DNA from: Parabacteroides sp. An277
GTDB lineage: Bacteria; Bacteroidota; Bacteroidia; Bacteroidales; Tannerellaceae
DNA length: 64,000 nt
Direction: 5' to 3'
Assembly (NCBI RefSeq): GCF_002159645.1
Contig: NZ_NFJB01000009.1
Location: 45,593-109,592 of the forward strand
The position numbers and the translations under genes were made by a program. Shown here in pieces: positions 56,814 through 64,000 of the stretch; positions within the stretch are counted from its first letter, which is position 1; every line of letters begins with the position of its first letter. The notes below the pieces were generated by a model, which saw only the letters and a list, made by a program, of their open reading frames with translations, was not told where the DNA came from and made no database searches.

Positions 56814-58601
56814 ATGAAGCATAGTTTTATATTTTTGTTGTTAAGCATCTATTTAGTGGGGTGTATGCCCAACAAACCAGAGTACAAACAGTGGGTAAAG
56901 CAGGCGGAAGCCGCATGGCCGGCTGCTCCCGAAGAGGCGCGTGCTTGGTTGGATAGTGTCGAATATCCGGTATTGTTGTCGGACGAGTGGCTGACGCGCT
57001 ATTGCGTCTTGGCGTGCCAGTTGGCGGATTCTATCGGGTCTCCCCTTCCGTATATGGATGATTTGGAGCGTGCCCTTTATTACATGGAGCAGCATGGCGA
57101 TTTGACAGAGCAAGCCCGCATGGGTTTTTATTGGGGACGTGCGCTGCAGGAAGAGGGATTGCATCGCCCAGCATTGAATGCTTTCTTGGAAGCGGAAGCT
57201 CAAAGCCACGAGGCGGAGGATTGGCACTTGGCAGCGCGTGTTTGTAAGGAAATAGGAATTTTATACGAAGAGCAAGATGACTATGATTCTGCTCGAAACT
57301 GGATGGAAAAATCTGTAAAACTTTATCAACAAACAAATGATAAACGAAATTTAGGACTGACTTGGAGACTTTGGGGCAAAGAATATGCTGCATTAGGAAA
57401 ATTAGACTTGGCTTTGAAGTGTATGTATCAAGCCGATTCTATTATTAGTCAATTGGGTGATTCTACAGATATGTCTATTATATATAATGGTATAGGTAAT
57501 GTCTACCACATGATGGGAAATTTGCCAAAGGCTAAAGCTTATTTATATAAGTCTATCGCTTTTGACCCGAATAATTCTGCACCGACTTGCTCTGCATTGG
57601 GAAGACTTTATTTAAAAGAAGATAGTCTGGAAAAAGCAGAATATTTCCTGAATGAGGCCAAGCAACCGAGCTCAAATCCTTATACACATATGGAATTGTT
57701 ATATCATTATGCTACTTTGGAAGAGAAAAAAGGAAATTTGAAGGCCGCATTGGATACTATGAGAAAGTATGTGGATATATGGGATAATAATATAATGGAA
57801 CTAAGACAGGTAGATTTAGCCGAAGCTGAAGCAATATTCAACCGTACACGGATGGTGACAGAAAACGCACGTTTACAGCACCAAGCGGATAGGAGAGCCA
57901 TTATTGCATTAAGTTCGATAGTACTTTTGTTGACATTTGTCGTATGCTATCAATATCAGATAGGTAAGCAGAAAGCGAAAAATAAACAGCAAGAGCAGCA
58001 AATAGAAAAGTTAGAGAAATCGGTCTCGGAAAAAAACGAAGAGCTACAATTTCAGTCCAATCAAATAAAATCGCAGCAAAAAGATTTTTTAGCCTATTTG
58101 GCAAAGGTTGTGGAGAAATATAAAAGTAAGGAGAATGAAATAACGAACTTGCAACAACGTTTAAGCGAACGAACTTTGCAAGCTCGGAAGGAAATGAGTA
58201 ATCTGAGAGAGGAATTTATCAAACAAATTACTTTGCTGTTACAAAAAACATCTATTTATCAGAAAATGCAGGAGTACTTATATAAAGCAACGCATAAAAA
58301 AGCAGATAAGAAAGAAGTACATTCTTTATCTTCGGATGATTGGCAGGAAGTTTATACGTTCATGGATATAATCTATCCTCGGTTGCATTTCCGTTTTTTG
58401 CAAGCCAAGTTATCAGAGAAAGAACAACAATATTGCTACCTTGCCTTATTTGGTTTTTCACCTAAAGATGTATCTGTTCTTATGCATGTGAACAGTGATA
58501 CGCCTGCACGGGCTTATACTCGTATCTGCACCAAGTTAGAAATAAAAGCTACAGACAAAAGAATTGCCCAACGCTTGGCTGAAATAGGCTTGAGTGATTG
58601 A
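56814..58601 (+). CDS. Membrane-anchored TPR regulator with C-terminal HTH
   Basis: 595 aa. Signal/lipobox start (YLVGC, Cys17), TPR-like helices from about 100 to 350, one membrane segment at about 362-384 (IIALSSIVLLLTFVVCYQY), a coiled coil (about 390-470) and a C-terminal region (LSEKEQQYCYLALFGFSPKDVSVLMHV to the end) like the LuxR-type helix-turn-helix of Bacteroidales TPR regulators. It probably senses something outside and controls the DUF3244 gene downstream. Base composition changes near 57240: GC-rich before, AT-rich after, so the gene may be a recombinant. Confidence 0.8.
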   Translation: MKHSFIFLLLSIYLVGCMPNKPEYKQWVKQAEAAWPAAPEEARAWLDSVEYPVLLSDEWLTRYCVLACQLADSIGSPLPYMDDLERALYYMEQHGDLTEQARMGFYWGRALQEEGLHRPALNAFLEAEAQSHEAEDWHLAARVCKEIGILYEEQDDYDSARNWMEKSVKLYQQTNDKRNLGLTWRLWGKEYAALGKLDLALKCMYQADSIISQLGDSTDMSIIYNGIGNVYHMMGNLPKAKAYLYKSIAFDPNNSAPTCSALGRLYLKEDSLEKAEYFLNEAKQPSSNPYTHMELLYHYATLEEKKGNLKAALDTMRKYVDIWDNNIMELRQVDLAEAEAIFNRTRMVTENARLQHQADRRAIIALSSIVLLLTFVVCYQYQIGKQKAKNKQQEQQIEKLEKSVSEKNEELQFQSNQIKSQQKDFLAYLAKVVEKYKSKENEITNLQQRLSERTLQARKEMSNLREEFIKQITLLLQKTSIYQKMQEYLYKATHKKADKKEVHSLSSDDWQEVYTFMDIIYPRLHFRFLQAKLSEKEQQYCYLALFGFSPKDVSVLMHVNSDTPARAYTRICTKLEIKATDKRIAQRLAEIGLSD

Positions 58602-58622
58602 ATTTTCGCTTTTATATGTACC

Positions 58623-58724
58623 TTGTCCGGTTTTGGATATGTAAATAGTTGATTTACAATAATAGTTTGTCCGGTTCTAAACGGTATATTTTCTTGCAGG
58701 CTTTCTGGAAGGACTATACCTTTG
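58623..58724 (+). promoter_or_regulatory. Promoter and operators of the DUF3244 gene
   Basis: TTG (58694-58696), 20-nt spacer, TACCTTTG (58717-58724). Upstream lie two direct repeats TTGTCCGGTT (58623 and 58668) around the palindrome TGTAAAT-AGTTG-ATTTACA (58640-58658); they are likely sites for the TPR regulator or another factor. Confidence 0.6.
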
Positions 58725-58749
58725 CATTCAGAATTTAATTTTTAGAGTT

Positions 58750-59112
58750 ATGATGAGAGTCGTAAAATTGTTTGCAGTGGCAATTGCCCTATTGGTAGTT
58801 CTTCCCGCTTTTGGCGAGAAGATATTTTGGAAAGGTGAATGGCTTTCTTTGCCAACATCAGAGGAGCTTCTTACATCTATTTGTGGTAATATAGATGAAA
58901 AGACGAAGACGTTGACATTCGAATTTCCATGTGGCTTAGGCGACGTAATAGTTTCTATTATGGACGCGAGTGGTAACCTTATTTATCAGGAATCGGTACA
59001 AACAGATGTGACACCAAGCGTAACTATTTCCTTAGATGGCTTGGATGTTGACGATGGTACGATTTCGATAACGGATGGGGAGAATTTAGTATTTGGTAGT
59101 ATTAATCTTTGA
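58750..59112 (+). CDS. DUF3244-type secreted protein
   Basis: 120 aa. Signal peptide 1-22 (VLPAFGE). A beta-sandwich follows (LTFEFPCGLGDVIVSIMDASGNLIYQESVQTD in parts). DUF3244 proteins are often found beside TPR regulators in Bacteroidales, as here; they resemble a sorting-domain or fibronectin-like fold. Single-domain, probably exported. Function unknown. Confidence 0.8.
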   Translation: MMRVVKLFAVAIALLVVLPAFGEKIFWKGEWLSLPTSEELLTSICGNIDEKTKTLTFEFPCGLGDVIVSIMDASGNLIYQESVQTDVTPSVTISLDGLDVDDGTISITDGENLVFGSINL

Positions 59113-59122
59113 AATTATCATT

Positions 59123-59788
59123 ATGAATAAGGGATTTTTAAGTTTAATGTTATTTGCCTTATTAGTTCTTTCTTGTTCTAATGATGCTTTAAATAACATT
59201 GGGATAGAATCTACGAGAAGTTTGAATATGAATTCTGTAGATTCTATGAGAAATGTCACTATTATTTCGTCTATGGAAGATTTTTATGCTTTTTTGGCAG
59301 AAAAGGTAAACTTGAATTCTTTGCAAAGAGACTATACCCCAAAATACTCCATACCCAATGCTAGTATTACTACAGTAACTAAGGTAGGTTATACAGAGAA
59401 GTTTATGATTTTTGAAGATTGCGAGAATCTGGAAATTTATTTTTCGGATTTTCAAACAGCAGATAAGTTAGGTCTGATAGCTCATAAAACTTATTTTATA
59501 ACTATTGGACAAGTTGGATATACATTCCAGCTTCAAAATAACCAACATCCTAGTAGTGCGGAATCATTAGAATGTGGTTTATTATTAGATAATCCGAGGA
59601 CAGATGATTTTGTAAATGCCCCAAGAGGATATAATGGATTTTATACTCCTGAAACATCAACTTCTCCATCAAAATTTTCAATGTATACCGATCTTGTTTA
59701 TTTTTTAGACTATACAGATGATCCGAAAATATGGTATCCATGTAATCCTGAAAATTTAAAATGGAATGTAAATATACTGGAGTTATGA
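59123..59788 (+). CDS. Lipoprotein of unknown function
   Basis: 221 aa from ATG 59123 (a start at 59093 would precede the signal peptide and is unlikely). Lipobox LVLSC (Cys18). The rest is AT-rich in base and shows no known domain; SMEDFYAFLAEKVNLNS resembles the start of small Bacteroidales lipoproteins. Its last 4 nt overlap the next start (ATGA). Confidence 0.7.
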   Translation: MNKGFLSLMLFALLVLSCSNDALNNIGIESTRSLNMNSVDSMRNVTIISSMEDFYAFLAEKVNLNSLQRDYTPKYSIPNASITTVTKVGYTEKFMIFEDCENLEIYFSDFQTADKLGLIAHKTYFITIGQVGYTFQLQNNQHPSSAESLECGLLLDNPRTDDFVNAPRGYNGFYTPETSTSPSKFSMYTDLVYFLDYTDDPKIWYPCNPENLKWNVNILEL

Positions 59789-60285
59789 AATTTCTGTATA
59801 AATATGGTCTGTTTCTTAGTATAATAGCTATTGGGTTATCTTGTTCAGACGGCAAAATAGATTATATTGCTTCAACGTGCCAAATGAAGATAAAAAGTGG
59901 ATCGACGTTTACTTTATACACTCAATTGGGTGATTCTACTGAGAATTTGATATTTGAAAATGATACCATTCTTTGGGGGAATGCTATTTGTTTTCCTGAA
60001 TTGAATGAGTATAGAATCCAGGTTGAGAATATAAATAGATACTTTGTAAAAAGTAAGATCATGCTTGATGATTTGACTATGACATTTGTAAATGATAGTT
60101 TGAAATGAATAAGTACAAATTCAGATAGTAACTTTTCTTTTGGCAATATAGATTACTATATGATAGATGATTCAATATTTCATTTCAAATGTTACGGAGA
60201 AGGAAGGAACTGGATATATGCTGTCTCTACTAATAATAAAGAAATACGATTAAATGTAGATTTTGAAATTCGTTTAATTAAATAA
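59785..60285 (+). pseudogene. Lipoprotein gene with an in-frame TGA at 60106
   Basis: The frame starts at ATG 59785 (lipobox IGLSC, MKFLYKYGLFLS) and meets TGA at 60106-60108 after 107 codons. It then goes on in the same frame for 59 codons (NSDSNFSFGNIDYYMIDD, IFHFKCYGEG, EIRLNVDFEIRLIK) to TAA at 60283-60285. The downstream part keeps coding-like composition and a beta-rich pattern. This points to one gene of about 166 codons with a nonsense mutation, or to a read-through. No SECIS-like hairpin was seen. The 107-aa product may still work alone. Confidence 0.65.
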
Positions 60286-60289
60286 ATTA

Positions 60290-61651
60290 ATGATTATGGC
60301 AAAAATTATTATTATTCCAAACGTAAGAGGTCTTTCTTCCAGTATGAAAGAAAGCGAGAGTTATTATTTATGTCCTACAAACACAGTGATGACGGGTCGT
60401 TATCATAAAGACGACGAAAATGGTCAAACTCAATATGAGTATGCTACTTTAAGAGCCGTAGATGAGAACGGAAAGGCGGTTTCTGGAACTATCACGGTTG
60501 AAGATGTACAATGGAGTAGTCCGGTTGCGGAATCTTCCAGTAATTTCAATGTACCTTCGAACCGTGTGATTGTAGGTCGACAGCATAAAGATGATGAAAA
60601 CGGGGATACCCAATATGCTACGGCTTCTGTTAAATTCAACGGTCAAGCTACTTTTGTAGAAGATATCATTATGTCTAATCCAATTACAGAGTCTGCAGGT
60701 ATTTGGTTTAAGACAGATGGTAATCGTGTAATGACAGGTCGTCGTCATAGTGGAGACGAAAATCAGCCAACTACTTATTATAGTGGTATCATTACAACAA
60801 AGGAAGAACCAATAAGAGAAATCAAGGTGATTGTTTCTTTGCATCCAGACGAAGAATATTTTCCAATGGATCCATTAGATTTTATAGAAAAGTCTCGCTT
60901 CCGTCGGCATAATAAAGGGGATAAAGATGATGGTTACAGTAAAATTGAAGGAGATTTTGTTATAGGAAGTGATAGTCATGCGGATGAATTTTACAATATT
61001 CCTGTAAGTGTCATTAATGAGTTTTACTCACCTGATATGATATTAAATCGAAGACCCGGAGATCCTAAACACAATGCGTCTTTATCTGAAGTCTTTTTAC
61101 AACCACAAACTGAAGAAGTCAAAGGAGATGCCAATCCTACGGGAAATGTAGCAGCATTTGTTTATTCTTCATACTATGACGATGAAAGAGATGGTTTACA
61201 TAAAGAACGTAGAGAATATTGGTTATTCTATGGTTATAATAAAGTAAGAATTGCTTCTCATCAAGGTGATTGGGAAAGAGTAACTTTAGATATTTATGAG
61301 GGAGAAATTGTTGGTGCATATTTAGATCAACATGGAACTACAAAATACTATAAAGCTAGTGAATTGGAATTGACAAAATCTAATGGTGTTCAAACTTTAA
61401 AAGTTTATAGCGCAAAAGGAACTCATGCAACATATGAAAAAGTTGGAAGTTTTAATAAGACAGGGGTTGCTGATGATGTTACAGGAAATGGTAAAACGTG
61501 GGAAATCACAAAGAATGCCAAACATTTGGTTGTTCAACCATGGGTCAAATATGCTGGTGCATGGGGAGAAGTTGGTATGTTTGTAGACACCACAGGCCCT
61601 CTAGGTCCTTGGTATAAACGATTAGACTTTCCTAATAAATCTGGATTCTAA
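60290..61651 (+). CDS. Vps62-like domain protein with N-terminal repeats
   Basis: 453 aa, no signal peptide (start could be ATG 60296). Residues about 20-165 hold three repeats of the type VMTGRxHxxDEN (MTGRYHKDDENGQTQY, IVGRQHKDDENGDTQY, MTGRRHSGDENQPTTYY). From about 200, REYWLFYGYNKV, HQGDWERVTLDIYEG, KGTHATYEKVG and WVKYAGAWGEVG are typical of the Vps62-type beta-prism domain found in fungi and bacterial toxins. Product may be a secreted effector or lectin, released by an unusual route. AT-rich surroundings suggest acquisition from outside. Confidence 0.75.
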   Translation: MIMAKIIIIPNVRGLSSSMKESESYYLCPTNTVMTGRYHKDDENGQTQYEYATLRAVDENGKAVSGTITVEDVQWSSPVAESSSNFNVPSNRVIVGRQHKDDENGDTQYATASVKFNGQATFVEDIIMSNPITESAGIWFKTDGNRVMTGRRHSGDENQPTTYYSGIITTKEEPIREIKVIVSLHPDEEYFPMDPLDFIEKSRFRRHNKGDKDDGYSKIEGDFVIGSDSHADEFYNIPVSVINEFYSPDMILNRRPGDPKHNASLSEVFLQPQTEEVKGDANPTGNVAAFVYSSYYDDERDGLHKERREYWLFYGYNKVRIASHQGDWERVTLDIYEGEIVGAYLDQHGTTKYYKASELELTKSNGVQTLKVYSAKGTHATYEKVGSFNKTGVADDVTGNGKTWEITKNAKHLVVQPWVKYAGAWGEVGMFVDTTGPLGPWYKRLDFPNKSGF

Positions 61652-61666
61652 ATGTTTTTTTTACTT

Positions 61667-61693
61667 CATGGCGCACTATTTAGTGTGCCATGA
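61667..61693. repeat. Palindrome after the Vps62-like gene
   Basis: TCATGGCGCAC-TATTTA-GTGTGCCATGA, 10 of 11 pairs. The T-run lies on the left side, so as a terminator it would work best for the minus strand; on the plus strand it may stop the Vps62-like transcript weakly. Confidence 0.5.
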
Positions 61694-61728
61694 TATAGAT
61701 ATATTGAAAAATAGACTTTTTCCAAAAG

Positions 61729-62157
61729 ATGAAAATAGTATATATCATTTTATGTATATTTCTTATTCTTCCTTTTGATGTACAAAGCGAAAATCCGATA
61801 GCAGTAAGGAAATTCACAGTTAGTGAAAATGTGTTCTTTTACAAACAAACTCCAGAATGGCAGAAATTCAAAACACTCTGTGCATGTGGTTGGTCAGCAT
61901 TTGCTATAGGAGGTACATTGATGACAGTAGGCTCTATTGCTTATGTGGCGGATAATATGGAAACCCCAGATACAAATCATCGTTTTTTAGTGATGGCTTG
62001 CATCGGTGGAGCTCTCACCGTTGCTAGCGTCCCAACTCTCGTCTTCGCATACAAGAACAGACGGAAAGCATTGGCGATTGGGGCGACGAACCAAATCATC
62101 CACACTCCGATGCAAATGGAGCAGCAACCCGCGTTGGCGGTTCGTTTTTGTTTTTAA
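61729..62157 (+). CDS. Small membrane protein, unknown
   Basis: 142 aa. A signal peptide (1-20, DVQSE) and two membrane helices (GWSAFAIGGTLMTVGSIAYV, about 54-74, and FLVMACIGGALTVASVPTLVFA in part, about 85-108). The end PALAVRFCF looks like a beta-strand tail. Short family often found near HU-like genes; function unknown. Confidence 0.6.
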   Translation: MKIVYIILCIFLILPFDVQSENPIAVRKFTVSENVFFYKQTPEWQKFKTLCACGWSAFAIGGTLMTVGSIAYVADNMETPDTNHRFLVMACIGGALTVASVPTLVFAYKNRRKALAIGATNQIIHTPMQMEQQPALAVRFCF

Positions 62158-62200
62158 TCCATAGGAGATGTTTACGGGAGGCAGTAAAATAGGTATTTTC

Positions 62201-62285
62201 TCAATCCGCCGTATTGGCGCGCTCAATACGGCGGAAAGACATCCTCAATACGGCGTATTGACACGCTCTTTCCGCCGTATCGAGA
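62201..62285. repeat. CCGCCGTAT palindromic repeat element, copy B
   Basis: Units: TCAATCCGCCGTAT (62201), TCAATACGGCGG (62223), TCAATACGGCGTATTGA (62245), TTTCCGCCGTATCGAGA (62269); forward, reverse, reverse, forward as in copy A at 7783. It shares 24 identical bases with copy A, and lies 37 bp before the HU-like start, so it is in the leader or promoter. No TAnnTTTG box is clear in the gap (62158-62321). Confidence 0.7.
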
Positions 62286-62321
62286 AATTAACAGAATTAT
62301 TAATATATAAACAGTATCGTT

Positions 62322-63074
62322 ATGCCGTATTACAAGATTGCGTATAACAAGCAGCAGGAGGTGTATTATCCTCGTGCGGTGGTGCAGGGGAAACCTGTTG
62401 AGACGGAAACGATTGCCAAAGATTTGGCGAAGATTTCCACAGTGAGTAATTCCGATGTACAGGCTGTGCTGGGCGACATTGCAGGCGTGATGCACGCACG
62501 TATGGCGATGGGCAAGTCTGTGCATATTAAAGGATTGGGCTATTTCCGCTACACGCTCACCGCCAAGGGCGTGAAGAAGCTCGAAGATTTCGACTTCGAG
62601 AAACAGGTACAGGCCGTCCGCGTCGAATTTATCCCTGAACGGGAGAAGATTACGAGCGGGACGTATAGCCGTGCCCTCGTGGACAGCGAGCAGCTGGAAT
62701 GGATTCGAATCACTCCAGAAGCCGAGGAGGTAGAATCTGAAGTGACGGGCGTCTTGGACCTGAAGACGCAGAAAATGGACGGAACACTGACGCGCGGTCA
62801 GCTAACCAAGTTCACTGGCAACGGACTTCTCCTGGTAGGTTCGGACGGAACCAGCCCGGGAGCCATCGACTTCTACCAGTCTGATTCGCCGGATACGTCC
62901 GTAGAAACGGTCACAATATTCGGACATAATACTGATACAGAGGTGGTCTTTGTAGTTCCTATTGACCTGACGGAAGGCAAATACCAGGTGACATTGACTA
63001 CCTACTACAGCGGAACGGAGACGCCACTCGAGGAGCCGCGCGTGATAGAATGCCCGGAAGTGACGCTGGTCTAA
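62322..63074 (+). CDS. HU-like DNA-binding domain fused to an Ig-like DUF4469 domain
   Basis: 250 aa. HU-like N-domain (about 1-120): DLAKISTVSNSDVQAVLGDIAGVMHARMAMGKSVHIKGLGYFRYTL (in parts) with GLGYF at the arm start. Then a linker and a DUF4469-type domain (about 145-250: LTRGQLTKFTGNGLLLVGSDGT, IDLTEGKYQVTLTTYY). Same architecture as the gene at 17038; the two differ strongly in sequence. Basic N-terminus suits DNA binding; role not known. Monocistronic, with a terminator at 63106. Confidence 0.78.
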   Translation: MPYYKIAYNKQQEVYYPRAVVQGKPVETETIAKDLAKISTVSNSDVQAVLGDIAGVMHARMAMGKSVHIKGLGYFRYTLTAKGVKKLEDFDFEKQVQAVRVEFIPEREKITSGTYSRALVDSEQLEWIRITPEAEEVESEVTGVLDLKTQKMDGTLTRGQLTKFTGNGLLLVGSDGTSPGAIDFYQSDSPDTSVETVTIFGHNTDTEVVFVVPIDLTEGKYQVTLTTYYSGTETPLEEPRVIECPEVTLV

Positions 63075-63105
63075 TTAATAATGAAAAATTAAGAATGAAA
63101 AATAG

Positions 63106-63131
63106 AGGGCAGGCTTGCGGGTCTGCCCTTT
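63106..63131 (+). terminator. Hairpin terminator after the third HU-like gene
   Basis: AGGGCAG-GCTTGCGGGT-CTGCCCT followed by TTTG. Confidence 0.6.
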
Positions 63132-63248
63132 GTGTGGCATGGAGTGAATCACAATCTCTCGAAAAAATAGAAAAAAATCCTCCTCCCGAGTAAGGGTTTT
63201 TCCCTTGTTTCGTGTCTTAGGGGCAGAAACATTTAAATGAAAAGTGAT

Positions 63249-63911
63249 ATGAGAAAGATTTTGTGTGTATCGGCAGTGGCTGTGTCCACTCTGTTTGGGG
63301 CGATTCCGGCGGCTCAAGCCCAGTTCAAAGTGACGCCGGAGGTGGGTATTACGATGATGAAAGAGGGATATGAAAACCGGCGGGCGACGGTTTCTCCGCG
63401 GCTCGGCGTGGGCGTGGACTATTTCTTTAACAAACAGGAGGACGGCTGGGCGATTACTTCCGGGCTCTACTATTATTATAAGCGGGAATCCTATTCGTAT
63501 GGGAGTGCGATGGTCGAGAACGAGGACGGAAAGGAGGATTGGATCTCATTTCCTCTCCCGAAATATCCTTATATGTCGTCTATGGGGAATTTGACGGACT
63601 TGAAGGGGGTAGAATTTGTAGATGCCGACATCCGTCGGGACTTCCTTCAACTGCCTGTGATGGCGAAATATAAATGGCAAATCAACGAGGATTATGCCCT
63701 CTCGGCGGCAGCCGGCCTGTATGTGGCGGTGGGCGTGGGCGGCAGTTATCATGCCCAGTTCTCCGATTATGAAAAGGGAGACGAGGAGGGAAAAACGAGC
63801 ACCCTGAAGAGTGACCCATACGACAACTATTATTACGAGCGTTTCGACTGGGGCTTCACGAGCCGCCTTTCGCTTCAAGTGAAGCAAGTGTCGGGCTCAG
63901 TAGAAATTTAG
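63249..63911 (+). CDS. Outer-membrane beta-barrel protein, probably truncated
   Basis: 220 aa from ATG 63249 (63237 also possible). Signal peptide about 1-25 (PAAQAQ). Alternating strands VTPEVGITMMKEGYENRRATVSPRLGVGVDYFF (in parts), YALSAAAGLYVAVGVGGSYH are those of Bacteroidales porin-family barrels. After SLQVKQV the pattern breaks with SGSVEI and a stop, and there is no terminal barrel strand with an aromatic end. The break may be caused by an insertion starting near 63887. Confidence 0.7.
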   Translation: MRKILCVSAVAVSTLFGAIPAAQAQFKVTPEVGITMMKEGYENRRATVSPRLGVGVDYFFNKQEDGWAITSGLYYYYKRESYSYGSAMVENEDGKEDWISFPLPKYPYMSSMGNLTDLKGVEFVDADIRRDFLQLPVMAKYKWQINEDYALSAAAGLYVAVGVGGSYHAQFSDYEKGDEEGKTSTLKSDPYDNYYYERFDWGFTSRLSLQVKQVSGSVEI

Positions 63912-64000
63912 TGGGGATAAATTTGTTAGTTTGAAGAACAAACCTTTATTTTGCAGTATAGAAAACGATTATTTGAACATGTTGGCCAGTATAGTACTGC
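63885..64000. other. Possible left end of an insertion element at the window edge
   Basis: The bases after about 63887 do not continue the barrel frame. They contain a promoter-like pair (TTTG at 63922-63925, TATTTTG at 63947-63953) and ATG at 63975 opening a frame to the edge (MLASIVL). This is the layout of an IS left end with its transposase start, but I cannot name the family and only one end is visible. Confidence 0.3.

Noticed and set aside
60106..60108. Selenocysteine codon
   Set aside because: No SECIS-type hairpin follows the TGA, and no selenoprotein family matches.

Overview
The window looks like the chromosome of a gut-type Bacteroidales, most likely Parabacteroides or another Tannerellaceae (moderate confidence). 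The evidence is a SusC/SusD pair, GH92 and GH29 glycosidases, a GT3-type glycogen synthase, T9SS-like C-terminal domains, 6-bladed propeller lipoproteins, weak ribosome binding sites, and many promoters of the Bacteroidales form (TTG about 19-21 nt before TAnnTTTG). No rRNA, tRNA or CRISPR array was seen.

Layout. 1-7.9 kb: a glycan-uptake locus on the minus strand (partial GH92 alpha-mannosidase, SusD, SusC); its promoter lies between inverted 19-bp sites. 7.9-12.4 kb: a TonB receptor, a secreted protein and an HU-like gene with a repeat-rich leader. 12.6-16.6 kb: sugar kinase plus AmpG-like permease, rpmE2, fructose-bisphosphate aldolase. 16.7-21.6 kb: a second HU-like gene behind a leader with a tetranucleotide microsatellite, a broken KilA-N gene between palindromes, and a 1020-aa secreted protein whose mature N-terminus is a ubiquitin domain about 70% identical to eukaryotic ubiquitin. 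21.7-36.7 kb: mainly housekeeping genes (GH29 fucosidase, rnhB, nitrilase, GNAT, acyltransferase, glycogen synthase and phosphorylase, ruvC, MFS, nitroreductase, groESL). 37-42.3 kb: a protein of unknown function behind a 15-unit array of exact 41-bp period, two propeller lipoproteins, and a GntR-slipin pair.

42.6-56.7 kb holds one co-directional cluster: IclR regulator, di-heme propeller protein, cupin lipoprotein, a 1333-aa HzsA-like di-heme protein fused to a formylglycine-generating-enzyme-like domain, the CcsBA cytochrome c assembly protein, a VOC-like protein, DhaK, DhaL, an LsrF-type aldolase/thiolase and a propeller lipoprotein. It reads as a periplasmic cytochrome c oxidation module joined to a cytosolic kinase and aldolase pathway for an unidentified ketose-like substrate. 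56.8-62.2 kb is an AT-rich cassette (TPR regulator, DUF3244 protein, lipoproteins, a Vps62-like protein), followed by a third HU-like gene and an outer-membrane protein that may be cut by an insertion at the right edge.

A recurring theme is intergenic structured repeats: palindrome clusters, inverted-repeat quartets and exact-period tandem arrays, usually in the leader of a gene. All three HU-like genes have them. The strongest leads are the ubiquitin fusion, the cytochrome c/DhaKL/LsrF cluster, the microsatellite-gated leader of the second HU gene, the putative invertible susC promoter and the 41-bp arrays.
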